Below are positions 1 to 9,277 of a DNA stretch of 64,000 nucleotides, piece after piece. This DNA is from Rotaria sordida (Eukaryota; Rotifera; Eurotatoria; Philodinida; Philodinidae). The notes below the pieces were generated by a model. That model ran no database searches. It saw only the letters and a list, made by a program, of their open reading frames with translations, and was not told where the DNA came from. The DNA lies in the NCBI GenBank assembly GCA_905250125.1, contig CAJNOL010001132.1:1-64000 (forward strand), given 5' to 3'. Both the position numbers and the translations under genes were made by a program. The stretch's first letter is position 1; every line of letters starts with the position of its first letter.

Positions 1-507
1 TGCAAATACTTAAATAGCCATGTAAATACTTAAATAGCTATGGAAAACTTAAATAGCTATGAAAAGCTTAAATAGCTATGTAAATACTTAAATAGTTATG
101 GGAAACTTAAATAGCTATGCAAATACTTAAATAGTTATATAAATACTTAAATAGTTATGGAAAACTTAAATAGCTATGCAAATAGTTAAATAGATATGTA
201 AATACTTAAATAGCTATGAGAAACTTAAATAGCTGTGCAAATACTTAAATAGCTATGAAAAACTTAAATAGCTATGAAGAGCTTAAATAGTTATGCAAAT
301 ACTTAAATAGTTGTGAAAGATTCAAATAGCTACGTAAGTACTTAAATAGCTATGGGAAACTTAAATAGCTGTGCAAATACTTAAATAGCCATGTAAATAC
401 TTAAATAGCTATGGAAAACTTAAATAGCTATGGAAAACTTAAATAGCTATGCAAATAGTTAAATAGCTGTGAAAGAATTAAATAGCTATGTAAATACTTA
501 AATAGCT
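1..507. repeat. 19-bp AT-rich minisatellite
   Basis: About 26 imperfect tandem units of 18-19 bp run from the window edge to about 507. The core is ACTTAAATAGCTATG, preceded by either AAAT or GGAAA, so two sub-types alternate irregularly. The array continues beyond the left edge. It ends abruptly against transposase-like sequence, so the array and the broken transposon are directly joined. Confidence 0.95.
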
Positions 508-515
508 GTAGCTGC

Positions 516-1230
516 ATTAGAAAGCTGGAAAGTTTTCACAGTCATTTGTGTTAGACAAAATTGTATCTCTTTTGAGAGTGAGCCCTTGCACCATCGGATG
601 AATTTTATGTTTGGACTATTCGCAGGCCAAATTATGAAAATGATAGAGTTTGGGCAAGAAGTATTGAAGATATTGAAGATGATGAAAGGTATCGCGAAAT
701 AGTAAAAAACCAAGCATGTATCGGTATTTTTATCATTTTCACGGCAAAAAAAGCTGCATTGGGTAATGAAAGACAAGGGCAAATCTTGGACTGGTCCATA
801 TTTCCGTGACGTTATTTTGATGCAGCATATGTTTTCATTTCTCAAAGACGAAGAAAATGTAATCGATCCTGATCAAGTGATATTTGTCCATGACAAAGCG
901 CCATGCATGGGTGCAAATATGACTCAACATTTGCTTAAAGAGAATGATATCACTTTTTGGGGTAATGACACATGGCCTGGCAATTCACCTGATCTGAATG
1001 TCGCTGAACATGTTGAAACAATAATTAAAGATGAAGTTGAGCGAAAAATATTATCGGAAATCGTGAAGAATCGTTATAAGCAAGACACATTAAAAAAGCA
1101 TCTCATAGATGTTCTGACTAACATGGAATCAAACGTGGAACTATTTGAAACTCGTTTATGTTCGTATCCGTCCCGTCTTCAGGCAGGGAGGAATGCAAAT
1201 GGAGGTCACACTGATTATCGATTTCACTAA
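516..1230 (+). pseudogene. Tc1/mariner-type transposase remnant (DD37E spacing)
   Basis: This is the catalytic half of a cut-and-paste DNA transposase. The intact frame 766-1230 contains FVHDKAPCM, where the second catalytic Asp lies (codon 892), followed by WPGNSPDLNVAEH with the catalytic Glu (codon 1006). Exactly 37 residues separate them, as in the DD37E branch of the IS630/Tc1/mariner superfamily. Upstream, in another frame, 597-745 reads DEFYVWTIRRPNYEND and onward, typical of the region holding the first Asp. A one-base expansion of an A run at 746-752 would explain the frame change. The N-terminal DNA-binding half is not recognisable and the minisatellite abuts the 5' side. I saw no terminal inverted repeats. 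It is a dead copy of a plain DNA transposon. Confidence 0.75.
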
Positions 1231-1335
1231 TCAGTTTTGAAAAATAAATGCTTTTGATGCTATCGATCGCTTCCAATCAGATTCACTTCGAACTGCTTCA
1301 AGCAGTAAACTTCTTCATAGTGAAATAGCTCGAAA

Positions 1336-1645
1336 TTCTAAAGATAAATTATGTTCGTTCTAAAAAAATTTTTAGAACCCTTACAATTTAGCATCAGAAT
1401 ATCACATTTTTTCCGCACTTTCATCTGGTATAAAATTTATTATGGTTATAATGTGAAATCATAGAGTTACGGCTCCTGAGAGACTACTTTTAGCATCGTT
1501 TTTTCAGAGATTTATTATGTTTGTTACAAAAAAAAATTTCAGAACCCTCATAATTTAACATCAAAATATCCCATTTTTTCCGCGTTTTCATTTAGTACAA
1601 AATTCATTATGGTTACTATTTGTTACCGTAGAGTTGCTCCCTGGA
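1336..1645. repeat. Two diverged direct repeats, period about 166 bp
   Basis: Two related blocks (about 1336-1480 and 1502-1645) share TTATGTT, a run of A, TTTTTAGAACCCT or TTTCAGAACCCT, ATTTTTTCCGC and ATTATGGTTA in the same order. They are roughly 75-80% alike by eye. The rest of 1231-2000 shows no coding signal. The block may be the decayed tail of the neighbouring transposon or an independent repeat. Confidence 0.7.
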
Positions 1646-1995
1646 AAAACATTTTTACGCACCCTGTACTCAGCCGACCTTTTGACTTACTCCGTTTTTT
1701 TTAAAATTTAGCTAGTGTACCCATTTCTTAACTATGTCGTTTTTCAAATTCAAAATCGATACATTAAAGTAGTAACTCTACTGTCCTGATCTTTATACTT
1801 TCGTAGACAAGAGTTTTGTTTTACTGCTTCGGGAGATTTTTAGAAATTAAAGATAAAAGCAAAAAGTACTCATGTAGCAACAAGAGTTAAACTGCTAATT
1901 CTTAGTCATTATTGTTCTGATCTGCATATCTTTCATTTGAATGTCGGATATGTAATCTTATTTAAGATTAGGAACAAAATCGAATAGTTTAAAGG

Positions 1996-2048
1996 TAGAA
2001 TAGGCGAGCGGTTATCGGAAGATGTAGGTTCGATTCCTACTCTGATTT
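1996..2048 (+). other. tRNA-like relic lacking an anticodon arm
   Basis: A perfect T-arm is visible at 2024-2040: stem GTAGG, loop TTCGATT, stem CCTAC, which is also a good pol III B box. Just upstream TAGGCGAGCGGTTA (2001-2014) resembles the A box and D-arm of Leu or Ser tRNAs. Only about nine bases separate the two, so there is no room for an anticodon stem. It is either a decayed tRNA or the head of a tRNA-derived SINE. A second A-box-like stretch at 2127-2140 (GTGGTTCAGTGG) has no B box. Confidence 0.45.
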
Positions 2049-2213
2049 TATGATCTTTCTTGACGAAGTCTTTCGTACTTGTTGAGACATATTCGTGTGG
2101 TTGCATTTATTTGAATGTGCTTTGTGGTTCAGTGGACAAGTGACATGACTGCTTAGTTTTCAACTCTTCCATTTTAATTATTCACACTCACCCTCAAAGA
2201 ATTATTTGCACCT

Positions 2214-2297
2214 TACCAAGAAGTACCGAGAAGTACAAAGAAGTACTGAAAAGTACAAAGAAGTATAAAACAGTACAAAAACGTACCGAGAGATACT
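2214..2297. repeat. GAAGTAC short tandem repeat
   Basis: About eight degenerate copies of a 9-10 bp unit built on (A)AGAAGTAC lie directly left of the palindrome. Two or three more copies in the same orientation resume at 2919-2945 on its right side. The array therefore appears to have been split by the palindromic element. Confidence 0.8.
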
Positions 2298-2298
2298 A

Positions 2299-2918
2299 AC
2301 GAGGGGACCGATGCAACTGATAAATCGCTTTTGAGTTCAGACTCTGTGCATAAGATAGATCCTCGTGAGGTATGAGAAACCCTGAAAGGACAAGTGCCCA
2401 TAGGCCTTCTGTCCAGAATTCTAGGCATTTTATTGGAATTTTAGCCTATGACACGGTATATACCAATAAATCGAATGACGGTATTTCGAGCTGAGATTTT
2501 GCCCACAGAGGGGTCTATTTGTTAGTAGTATATCCTAAAAATTTCAGCTCAAAAGAACATTTTTCTCCCGAGATATTGCAGCCTCAAAAATCGCGCATAT
2601 CCCACAAAGTCGCTAGAATTTCCTACTTTTTGGAACTTTAATATCTTGGGAAGGAAACACTCTTTTGAACTGAAATTTTCAGGACATTCTACTCACAAAT
2701 AGGCCCCTCTGTGAGCAAAATCTCAGCTCGAAATACCGTCATTCGATTTATTGGTATATACCGTGTCATAGGCTAAAATTCCAATAAAATGCCTAGAACT
2801 CTGGACAGAAGGCCTATGGGCACTTGTCCTTTCAGGGTTTCTCATACCTCACGGAGGTCTATCTTATGCACAGAGTCGGAACTCAAAAGCGATTTATCAG
2901 TTGTATCGGTTCCCTCGT
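2299..2918. mobile_element. 620-bp near-complete palindrome (foldback element)
   Basis: The left half (starting ACGAGGGGACCGATGCAACT) is the inverted copy of the right half (ending GGTTCCCTCGT). The arms run about 270 bp each with scattered mismatches and reach almost to a centre near 2608, leaving only some 70 bp of poorly matching middle. There is no coding capacity beyond chance frames. The host sequence is a GAAGTAC array on both sides in one orientation, consistent with insertion. No target duplication is distinguishable inside that repeat. Confidence 0.9.
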
Positions 2919-3026
2919 AAGAAGTACAAGAAGCACAAAAGTATGCCTTTTTTCCGTTTGGAACCAGAGGTCTAGGTGGCCGGATGCTTTTATCTAGCAG
3001 TGTATATATTTGAGGTGACGAAATAA

Positions 3027-3118
3027 TCAAATAGGACTCTTATAATGACCATCCAGTTGCTATGTGATCTTTGATTGCCTTACTAATTCGAAATCTTTCT
3101 CTTACAAAGGGTGAAATA
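3027..3118 (-). pseudogene. Orphan C-terminal tail of a paralog of the next gene
   Basis: On the minus strand this stretch reads YSTISPFVRERFRISKAIKD and then HIATGWSL before a stop. It aligns with the last 25 or so residues of the membrane protein at 3142-4200 (YSIISPILSKRIAVSKIIKN, HMANG). The DNA of the two blocks is similar in the same order, so the gene's 3' end was tandemly duplicated or a neighbouring paralog was deleted down to its tail. The real gene stops at TGA exactly where this copy has TGG (Trp) followed by three more codons. Confidence 0.65.
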
Positions 3119-3141
3119 GTGGAATAGAACCCTGGTGATGA

Positions 3142-4200
3142 TCATCCATTTGCCATGTGATTTTTTATTATTTTACTGACTGCAATTCTTTTACTTAGAA
3201 TCGGTGAAATAATTGAATAATATTGTAAATTCCGAGGCTGAAGTTCAGTATCTCGAAGTGTTGTTGGATATGTTCTGTTTTTCCTCATGCATTCACAGTC
3301 ACAGGCACATGCACGTTTACACAGAGCCACAGTGATTCTTATAGTATCAATTATCCAGCAGACAATAACGAAACAGGTAGAAACGAGAATCGTCATACTT
3401 ATTACATAATCGTATAATGGTAAATTATCTTTTCCTCTTCGTATTTCTAGAGAAGAAAAATAAATACCAGTAATGCAATTCGTCAGTATGAGTAAATGTC
3501 TGATAAAAAACAAGATTGTGACCCAAGCAACGTTGATTTTGTAATTGGCACGAGTAAGACTGTATAAAACTTTCAGGGTTTCAGGCCATGTTACATTGAA
3601 GTAAAAAACTAAGAGTATTAATAATTCATAGTACGTTGTGCGAAATGGCGATTCGACGCGTAAGAATAATGCCAAAATTTGTGGAACATGAATGAGGCCA
3701 TAGTAAAGGCATCGGTAGAAAAGCTCACATACACAATTAACTGTTGTCGAACATATTGAAACATCATCGTCATCATCGATATAATCGTCATCATCAATCG
3801 GCACCATACATTTGATACACAATAGGAGAAATTCGAAAGCAAAGAATCCATAAACAATGGGGAAAAAGTATTCTAATTTGTGCAAAGTATATGATTCGGA
3901 TGCAATACCAGTGAAATTGATTTTTATTCCGTATATAGTACCTCTAAATACAGCAAGGTAAGCACCAAATTCAAGAAACTCAATAATCATAGCTAGAAAA
4001 GTTTCCAAGAAAGGATTTCGCACTAATGCTTTCACTTGAGTTGCAAAACCGACACCAGCTGAAATATACAATATCAAACGTTCGTCATTGTTATTTACGT
4101 TTGCCTTCTTGGTCAGTAGAAAAATAAATATTTGTTCGGCCAGATTAGCTATATCAACCAAAATAAAGCTCAGAACATATAACATTGCGTTCCAATTCAT
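3142..4200 (-). CDS. Multi-pass membrane protein, family not recognised
   Basis: One uninterrupted frame encodes 352 residues. The protein begins MNWNAMLYVLSFILVDIANL and shows about seven or eight hydrophobic segments (roughly residues 4-28, 45-60, 65-85, 105-130, 175-200, 215-235, 240-260 and 275-300). A striking acidic loop DDDDYIDDDDDV lies near residue 137. A Cys-rich stretch (CKRACACDCEC) follows the last membrane segment, so the C-terminal tail is probably cytosolic and possibly palmitoylated. I cannot assign a family; the size and topology would fit a receptor-like or TMEM-type protein. The first ATG of the frame is used. No intron is needed. A duplicated tail lies immediately downstream (3027-3118). 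Confidence 0.75.
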   Translation of the reverse strand: MNWNAMLYVLSFILVDIANLAEQIFIFLLTKKANVNNNDERLILYISAGVGFATQVKALVRNPFLETFLAMIIEFLEFGAYLAVFRGTIYGIKINFTGIASESYTLHKLEYFFPIVYGFFAFEFLLLCIKCMVPIDDDDYIDDDDDVSICSTTVNCVCELFYRCLYYGLIHVPQILALFLRVESPFRTTYYELLILLVFYFNVTWPETLKVLYSLTRANYKINVAWVTILFFIRHLLILTNCITGIYFSSLEIRRGKDNLPLYDYVISMTILVSTCFVIVCWIIDTIRITVALCKRACACDCECMRKNRTYPTTLRDTELQPRNLQYYSIISPILSKRIAVSKIIKNHMANG

Positions 4201-4458
4201 GGTTAACGTTCGCTGATGATTAAATTTTGATAAAGAAAAATTCGTATAGATGTATTAATTACCGCTGTTTTGTTTTATGGCCTCATTTTTTTTATGAGAA
4301 GAGTGAAGAGTTTATTATTGTTACCGAAAGATGTAAAACTGTTATCAAAAAAGAAAAAAGAATAAAATAGAAAAAGAAATGACTAATGTTTTACTTACTT
4401 ATTTCCAATATGGAAACAAAATGTAGATAAGAATAAAGAAAAAGCTTTCGCAAACAAA

Positions 4459-4757
4459 GGGTGGGTGTGGGTGTGGGATGTGGGTGTGGGGTGTAGATGT
4501 GGGTGGGTGTGGGTGTGGATATGAGTGTGAGTGTGGGCGGGTGTAGGTGGGTATGGGTGGGTATGTAGATATCAATTTGCTTGCTCTCCAAGTCTCATCC
4601 ACACGCTTTTTTTTGGATGCATTTGTTTAAAAGTAACCGGAGAGGGTGTGGATGCGCGCCGCAGTCCTGAAGAGAAAAACTCACACACCTACACTCACAC
4701 CACATTCACACCCACACTGATCCACACCCACACCAACACCCCACGAACACCCACACC
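4459..4757. repeat. Telomere-like palindrome 1 (large)
   Basis: 4459-4570 is a G-rich array of GTGTGGG-type repeats; 4681-4757 is the C-rich counterpart (CCCACAC type). Between them lies about 110 bp that includes the left part of the 4611-4733 unit repeated again at 5067-5192. Order is G arm, loop, C arm, as in every other copy in the window. TGTGGG is, to my knowledge, the telomeric repeat type reported from bdelloid rotifers. Confidence 0.9.
4611..4733 (+). repeat. First copy of a 123-bp hairpin unit
   Basis: The unit contains GATGCATTTGTTTAAAAGTA, then a short G-rich arm, GCAGTCCTGAAGAGAAAAAC and a long C-rich arm. It is nearly identical to 5067-5192, about 456 bp further on in the same orientation. 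The main difference is in the G-rich arm (GTGTGGATGCGCGCC here, GTGTGGGTGTGGGC there). This shows that telomere-like hairpins can be copied as units. Confidence 0.9.
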
Positions 4758-4760
4758 ATG

Positions 4761-4821
4761 TCAGTACATAGGCCAGTACATGCCAGTACATGCCAGTACA
4801 TGCAAATACATGAGAGTACAT
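4761..4821 (+). repeat. CAGTACATGC tandem decamer
   Basis: Five or six copies of a 10-bp unit (CAGTACATGC and variants) lie directly behind the C-rich arm of palindrome 1. Confidence 0.85.
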
Positions 4822-5066
4822 ATTGGAGATCGAAAGTTCTGTCTTTTCGGAGTACAAAATGTACTCGTATTCGCACACCCCTTGATATATCTCATTCATT
4901 TGATCAATTAAATTACCATTTTGATAAACTTATTCAAAATATTCCATTAGATTAGAATTTTCAACTATTGAAAAAGTTAAAATTTAACCCTTTGGTTATG
5001 GACGATGCATATATGCATCGTGAGCTTGATCATCCTATGCAATGAATTCAATTGCTTATTATGTAG

Positions 5067-5192
5067 TTTTTTTAGATGCATTTGTTTAAAAGTAACCGGA
5101 GAGGGTGTGGGTGTGGGCGGCAGTCCTGAAGAGAAAAACTCACACACCTACACTCACACCACATTCACACCCACACTCCTCCACACCCACAC
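5067..5192 (+). repeat. Telomere-like palindrome 2; second copy of the hairpin unit
   Basis: Direct copy of 4611-4733. Its G arm (GAGGGTGTGGGTGTGGGC, 5101-5118) is closer to pure TGTGGG than in the first copy. The C arm runs about 5139-5192. High identity including the unique loop indicates a recent local duplication. Confidence 0.9.
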
Positions 5193-5747
5193 TTCTTGTA
5201 ATACTAATGCCTTCTCTGAGCATTGAGCCCCTAACTCATCATTTTTACAGCATTCCAATAGAACACTCTTTTCTGTCTTTGTTGTAAGTCAGTATCTTCC
5301 TGTTGTGTGCGCAAAACAGGACACAAGGTTTTCTCTCCACTAGTCGTATAGAAGCTTATCATGGAGAGTGCATGTACATAAGAATCTCTTCTTCTAGTGT
5401 GATATCTTTAATAAATATTTGTGTTTCTTATCAGGTTCTCCATGATGTAAGTATCTTTTAAATATATGTCAGCTCACATTGTTATAAATATTGTATTCCC
5501 TGAAAACTGAAGAATTTTTCTCGATTGTGTGTTTTTAAAAAATTCAGGTATGTAATTTCAGACGACAAATACGATAATAAAATCAGTTTTCGCGAAGCAC
5601 AATGAGCTTTTCATCGTTCATAGTGACTATCAATCTGATCGTTTAAGTGTAACATTGTTCAGAATTATCGACTCACAGCCGTGAGTAGTAGTCGTTATAA
5701 GATTGAGATGTATCTTCAGTTCACATCTTCGTCAAACGAGTAAAGAA

Positions 5748-5910
5748 GGGTGTGGGTATGGGTGTGGGTGGGTGTGGGTGTGGGTGTGGGTGTGGGTGTA
5801 GGTGAGGATGTGGATGTGGGTATGAGTTTTCTCTTTTCCCACATCCCACACCCACGCCCACACCCCACACCCACACCCACCCACACCCACACCCACCCAC
5901 ACCCACACCC
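5748..5910. repeat. Telomere-like palindrome 3
   Basis: The G arm 5748-5820 contains the purest TGTGGG tracts of the window. A 17-bp loop (5821-5837, TATGAGTTTTCTCTTTT) separates it from the C arm 5838-5910. GTAAAG occurs 2 bp before the G arm (5740-5745) and again directly after the C arm (5911-5916), a possible but weak target duplication. The intervening stretch 5193-5747 shows no gene. Confidence 0.93.
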
Positions 5911-5916
5911 GTAAAG

Positions 5917-8900
5917 CAATATCTAGAGCTCCGGGTTGTTTTCCTTTGTAGGGCTACTCAATTTGTATCTATCCTGAAATTTTTACCATTGTATATCGTC
6001 TCAATCAAAAATGGCAGACTTAGTAGTAGACACGGGGTAGATCAGCACCTTCATCTGAAGGAGACCGACCTAAAATCGAAAACTGAATTTCTCAATGAGG
6101 ATTAGAGCTATCGGAGTGCGCTTAGTGGCAAAAAACCCGCTAGTTGGTAGACTTTTGAAATATGTATTTAAAATTGAAATTTGAAAAAGTCGATTGAGCA
6201 GCTCCTTTAGTAAAAGGTCGTGGCTTAAGTGAGATGACACATATAAAAAAATTGATAAATAAAATAATGAGAAAGCGTAAGACTTTACCTGGTTGGTGTA
6301 AATATGAATATTGCTTACTGAGTGCATATCTAGTGAACTAGTGAGAAGAGTAGTATAATGAGCATTTTCGAACCATGAAAATCTCAATTAAATTAATTAT
6401 TTTTCTTTTACTGACGATAAAACAGTTTCATCGATCACTGATAAAATTTAACTCTAAAAACTATTTCTCATTTTCCATACATTTGTTTACAAATATAGGA
6501 GTCTATTATAGCAATAAGTAATTTTCCCTTTTTGTAATGAGTCTTTTTTTCTTCAAAATCTCCTAATTAAAACATTGATTCAACATAGTTTAATATGACA
6601 TATTGTCTATCACATCATAACTTCATTTAATGATTTTCAAGGTTAAGGAAGACTAATAGTAGCATTGTATATTTACCAGTCTGGACAACATACTTCGATC
6701 AAACGTAGATCCATAGCTGTTGTTAATGTTTTACCATTTAACAACGAGTATAAAAATTAGTATTCTCAAAATGTGTTTGACCCAATTCAACTTCATGTTT
6801 TTCATGGATATATTTGATTTCTGTATATTTATTTTTATCCCACATCTCAACGTAATGTAATCATTATCGTTATAGTATTATGAAATTCAATCAGAAGAAC
6901 AGATACTTCACTAGAAATATTCTATGTGTTTGATTTTAAGCATTCGATAATGAAATGTAAGAAGTCTTTTTGAATATATAAATAGTCACTTGACTGCACC
7001 ATAATGATATTGTGTATTCAGCTAAAGCATTATTTGTCTGTGGTATATTGTGATTAAATAATACATTCATAGAAATCAAGCACATAATCAAGTCGATAAA
7101 TAATTGTAATCATTGAACCCTGTTACTATTAAATTCCATAGTTTAACTCGTTTTTATGAAAATTCCCAAGTGTTACCAAGGGAAGTATAGTCATAACTAA
7201 AATGTGATATGAGTAAATAATAAATAAGATTAATAGATTAGTAAAACTATACACGATTACTTCAAACTAAAAAAAATCTAGAAATGATTCTATGCATGAA
7301 ACGTGGCTTTGGCATCATGAAAATGATTCGAAGAAATCAAATATTCATATTAATAAATTTTTTAAATAATTGATTTTGAACTGATATTTGATCCATATTC
7401 ATCTTCCAAATAAATAAACCAAAATAAATATATTCGTCTGCAGATCATGTCGATATCCATATCTACATTCATTAACACACGAATCAGCATAGTTTAAGAC
7501 GATAGAAATGTAAGCTAAAGCAGTGTGTAAGAATACAGAACATGTTACATCCTGCAGTATGCATGATATTTTATTTAAAAACAAAAATTTCCAAAATTAG
7601 TATATATTACGTAATTAGTGTAGGCGTGTGAATTGAAATAATTTGTAGCCTGCACCCTACCCTTCGAACATAAGTCATGTACTTACGAAAATTCTAAGGA
7701 AAGACTCAAGACACCGTGATTCACTCAATAGTGATCATTAGTTCGTTTCTAAGAATGCTTGAAGCGGCAACACTGATTCGAGCTCCTATGGAACAGTCAT
7801 TTTCATTAATATGCATAAACCTTAGACGTAGTTAGGGATTGCAAATCAACTATTACTGTGTTCTCAAAATATCGCAGTTTCTTATACTTTTGAAAAATCG
7901 AATAAATGATCAGTCTATTATGATTGGAAAACAACGGCCCAACGAAGATATCAGCAACCACGTCTTATCACCGTTGTACAAAAGAAACTTTCATTTTGTA
8001 AAAACAATATGTCAAACTATGCATGAATAGAAATTAAAGGAGTATGAATGAAAAGATAAACAAATAATAGCATACAAAGAATAGATAAGTGAATGAACAA
8101 TTCACCAAAATGAATAAGAACATTAATAGGAATCATAGAAAGATAAAATAGAACTGAAAAGAAAAGAGAACGAGGATAAAAATGTCATAATGTCAAAACT
8201 ATTCAGAACTGGAATACTTGATATAATAAATTATGCTTAAATGATGATTGGTCATGGCATTTTAAGTTTTATGGGAATCTATTGTTTTATTATAATGTCT
8301 ATGACAAAAACTTTGAATCTATTTTTTTCTTGCTTTTTCATGGGGGAATGCTATCATACGTATGTTGTAAAATTGCTTTTACGATTCGTTACTACACGAT
8401 GACAGAAAGAAAAAAAGAAATGAAATATTCTGAAACTTGATGCATATCCTATTTATTCATCTACTCTAAGTAAGTCTAGCAGATGCAAAGAAGAAATACA
8501 AAAATATCTGCATCATTACCATAAATATAAAGGTTTCACCAATTCAAAGAGAAATCGACAAGCAAACAAATTAGTTAGAGATATATTATGTGATAAGAAT
8601 ATTAGTGATCTAATAAAACAAATCTTCATGTTCAACTGATGAAGATTCCAATTTTTAATGCATTAATAAGCAAAAAAATGATCACAGAAAAAAATATTTT
8701 TTCCCTGAAAACAGAAAATTTTTGAGAAATTAATTTTTAAATTTAAACCTGCATGATAATATTTTCGATGAAGTCGTTTTATTAGAAGACCTGTACTGAA
8801 TGGAGTTTAGGTCTGGAAGGTTCAACGTGATCGGATTTGTCCATACACCTACAAGCATTACTCCATTTGGTTGCATTCAATCTTTTAAACACGTTGCAAC

Positions 8901-9277
8901 TAGTAAAATCAATAGCAAGAATAACTATACAAAAAACAGTAACATGTTTTTGCAGATTAAAGATTGTTGAATACATTTAAAACATCTTGATGACGCCATT
9001 TTTATGATAGTATTTGGTTTCGATACGCTTATCATCAAGTCTTATCGATTACAATATATTTTGTTTTCTGCTAATCTCTACGTGAGTAATAAAACTTTCG
9101 TCATTGGTCGAACTGACGTTATCATCACGACTATGTGGCGAAAGATGTGAGTCATGAACAAACAGAAAAAAACCCAGACGAGATATTCTATTTTCCAGCA
9201 TTTATATAGGCTAGCGTACTTTTCAGTGTAATAAGTATCATTTTCCGATTTTTTGTATTTCTCTTTAACAAATCAAA
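5917..9277. other. Intergenic, AT-rich; nothing firmly supported
   Basis: About 3.4 kb without a convincing gene. Open frames on the minus strand at 6070-6387 and 7399-7584 look like chance frames, though 6004-6387 has several intron-like GT...AG signals on that strand. An A-rich, short-unit stretch at 8020-8170 may be decayed low-complexity sequence. A TATA-like TTTATATA lies near 9200, about 80 bp before the UBE2Z start codon. Confidence 0.5.
8782..8976 (-). CDS. Possible small secreted protein (weak)
   Basis: A 64-residue frame begins with MYSTIFNLQKHVTVFCIVIL followed by AIDFTSC, which resembles a signal peptide with a cleavage site near residue 26. The remaining 38 residues contain two close cysteines (CRC) and no recognisable domain. 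It could equally be the first exon of a longer gene or a chance frame. It is divergent from the UBE2Z-like gene about 300 bp away. Confidence 0.2.
   Translation of the reverse strand: MYSTIFNLQKHVTVFCIVILAIDFTSCNVFKRLNATKWSNACRCMDKSDHVEPSRPKLHSVQVF

Noticed and set aside
1-507. Possible CRISPR-like array
   Set aside because: Units are contiguous without spacers; it is a plain minisatellite in eukaryotic DNA.
498-845. 115-residue minus-strand open frame
   Set aside because: Lies opposite the transposase remnant and is its antisense shadow.
4391-4955. Several open frames rich in Thr/Pro/His or Gly/Val/Cys at 4391-4955, 5005-5287, 5716-5919, 46357-46700 and 51889-52173
   Set aside because: They are translations of the TGTGGG/CCCACA arrays, open only because the repeat lacks stops.
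6070-6387. 105-residue minus-strand frame with possible intron signals
   Set aside because: Some intron-like borders are present, but no domain, and the pieces give no product I recognise.
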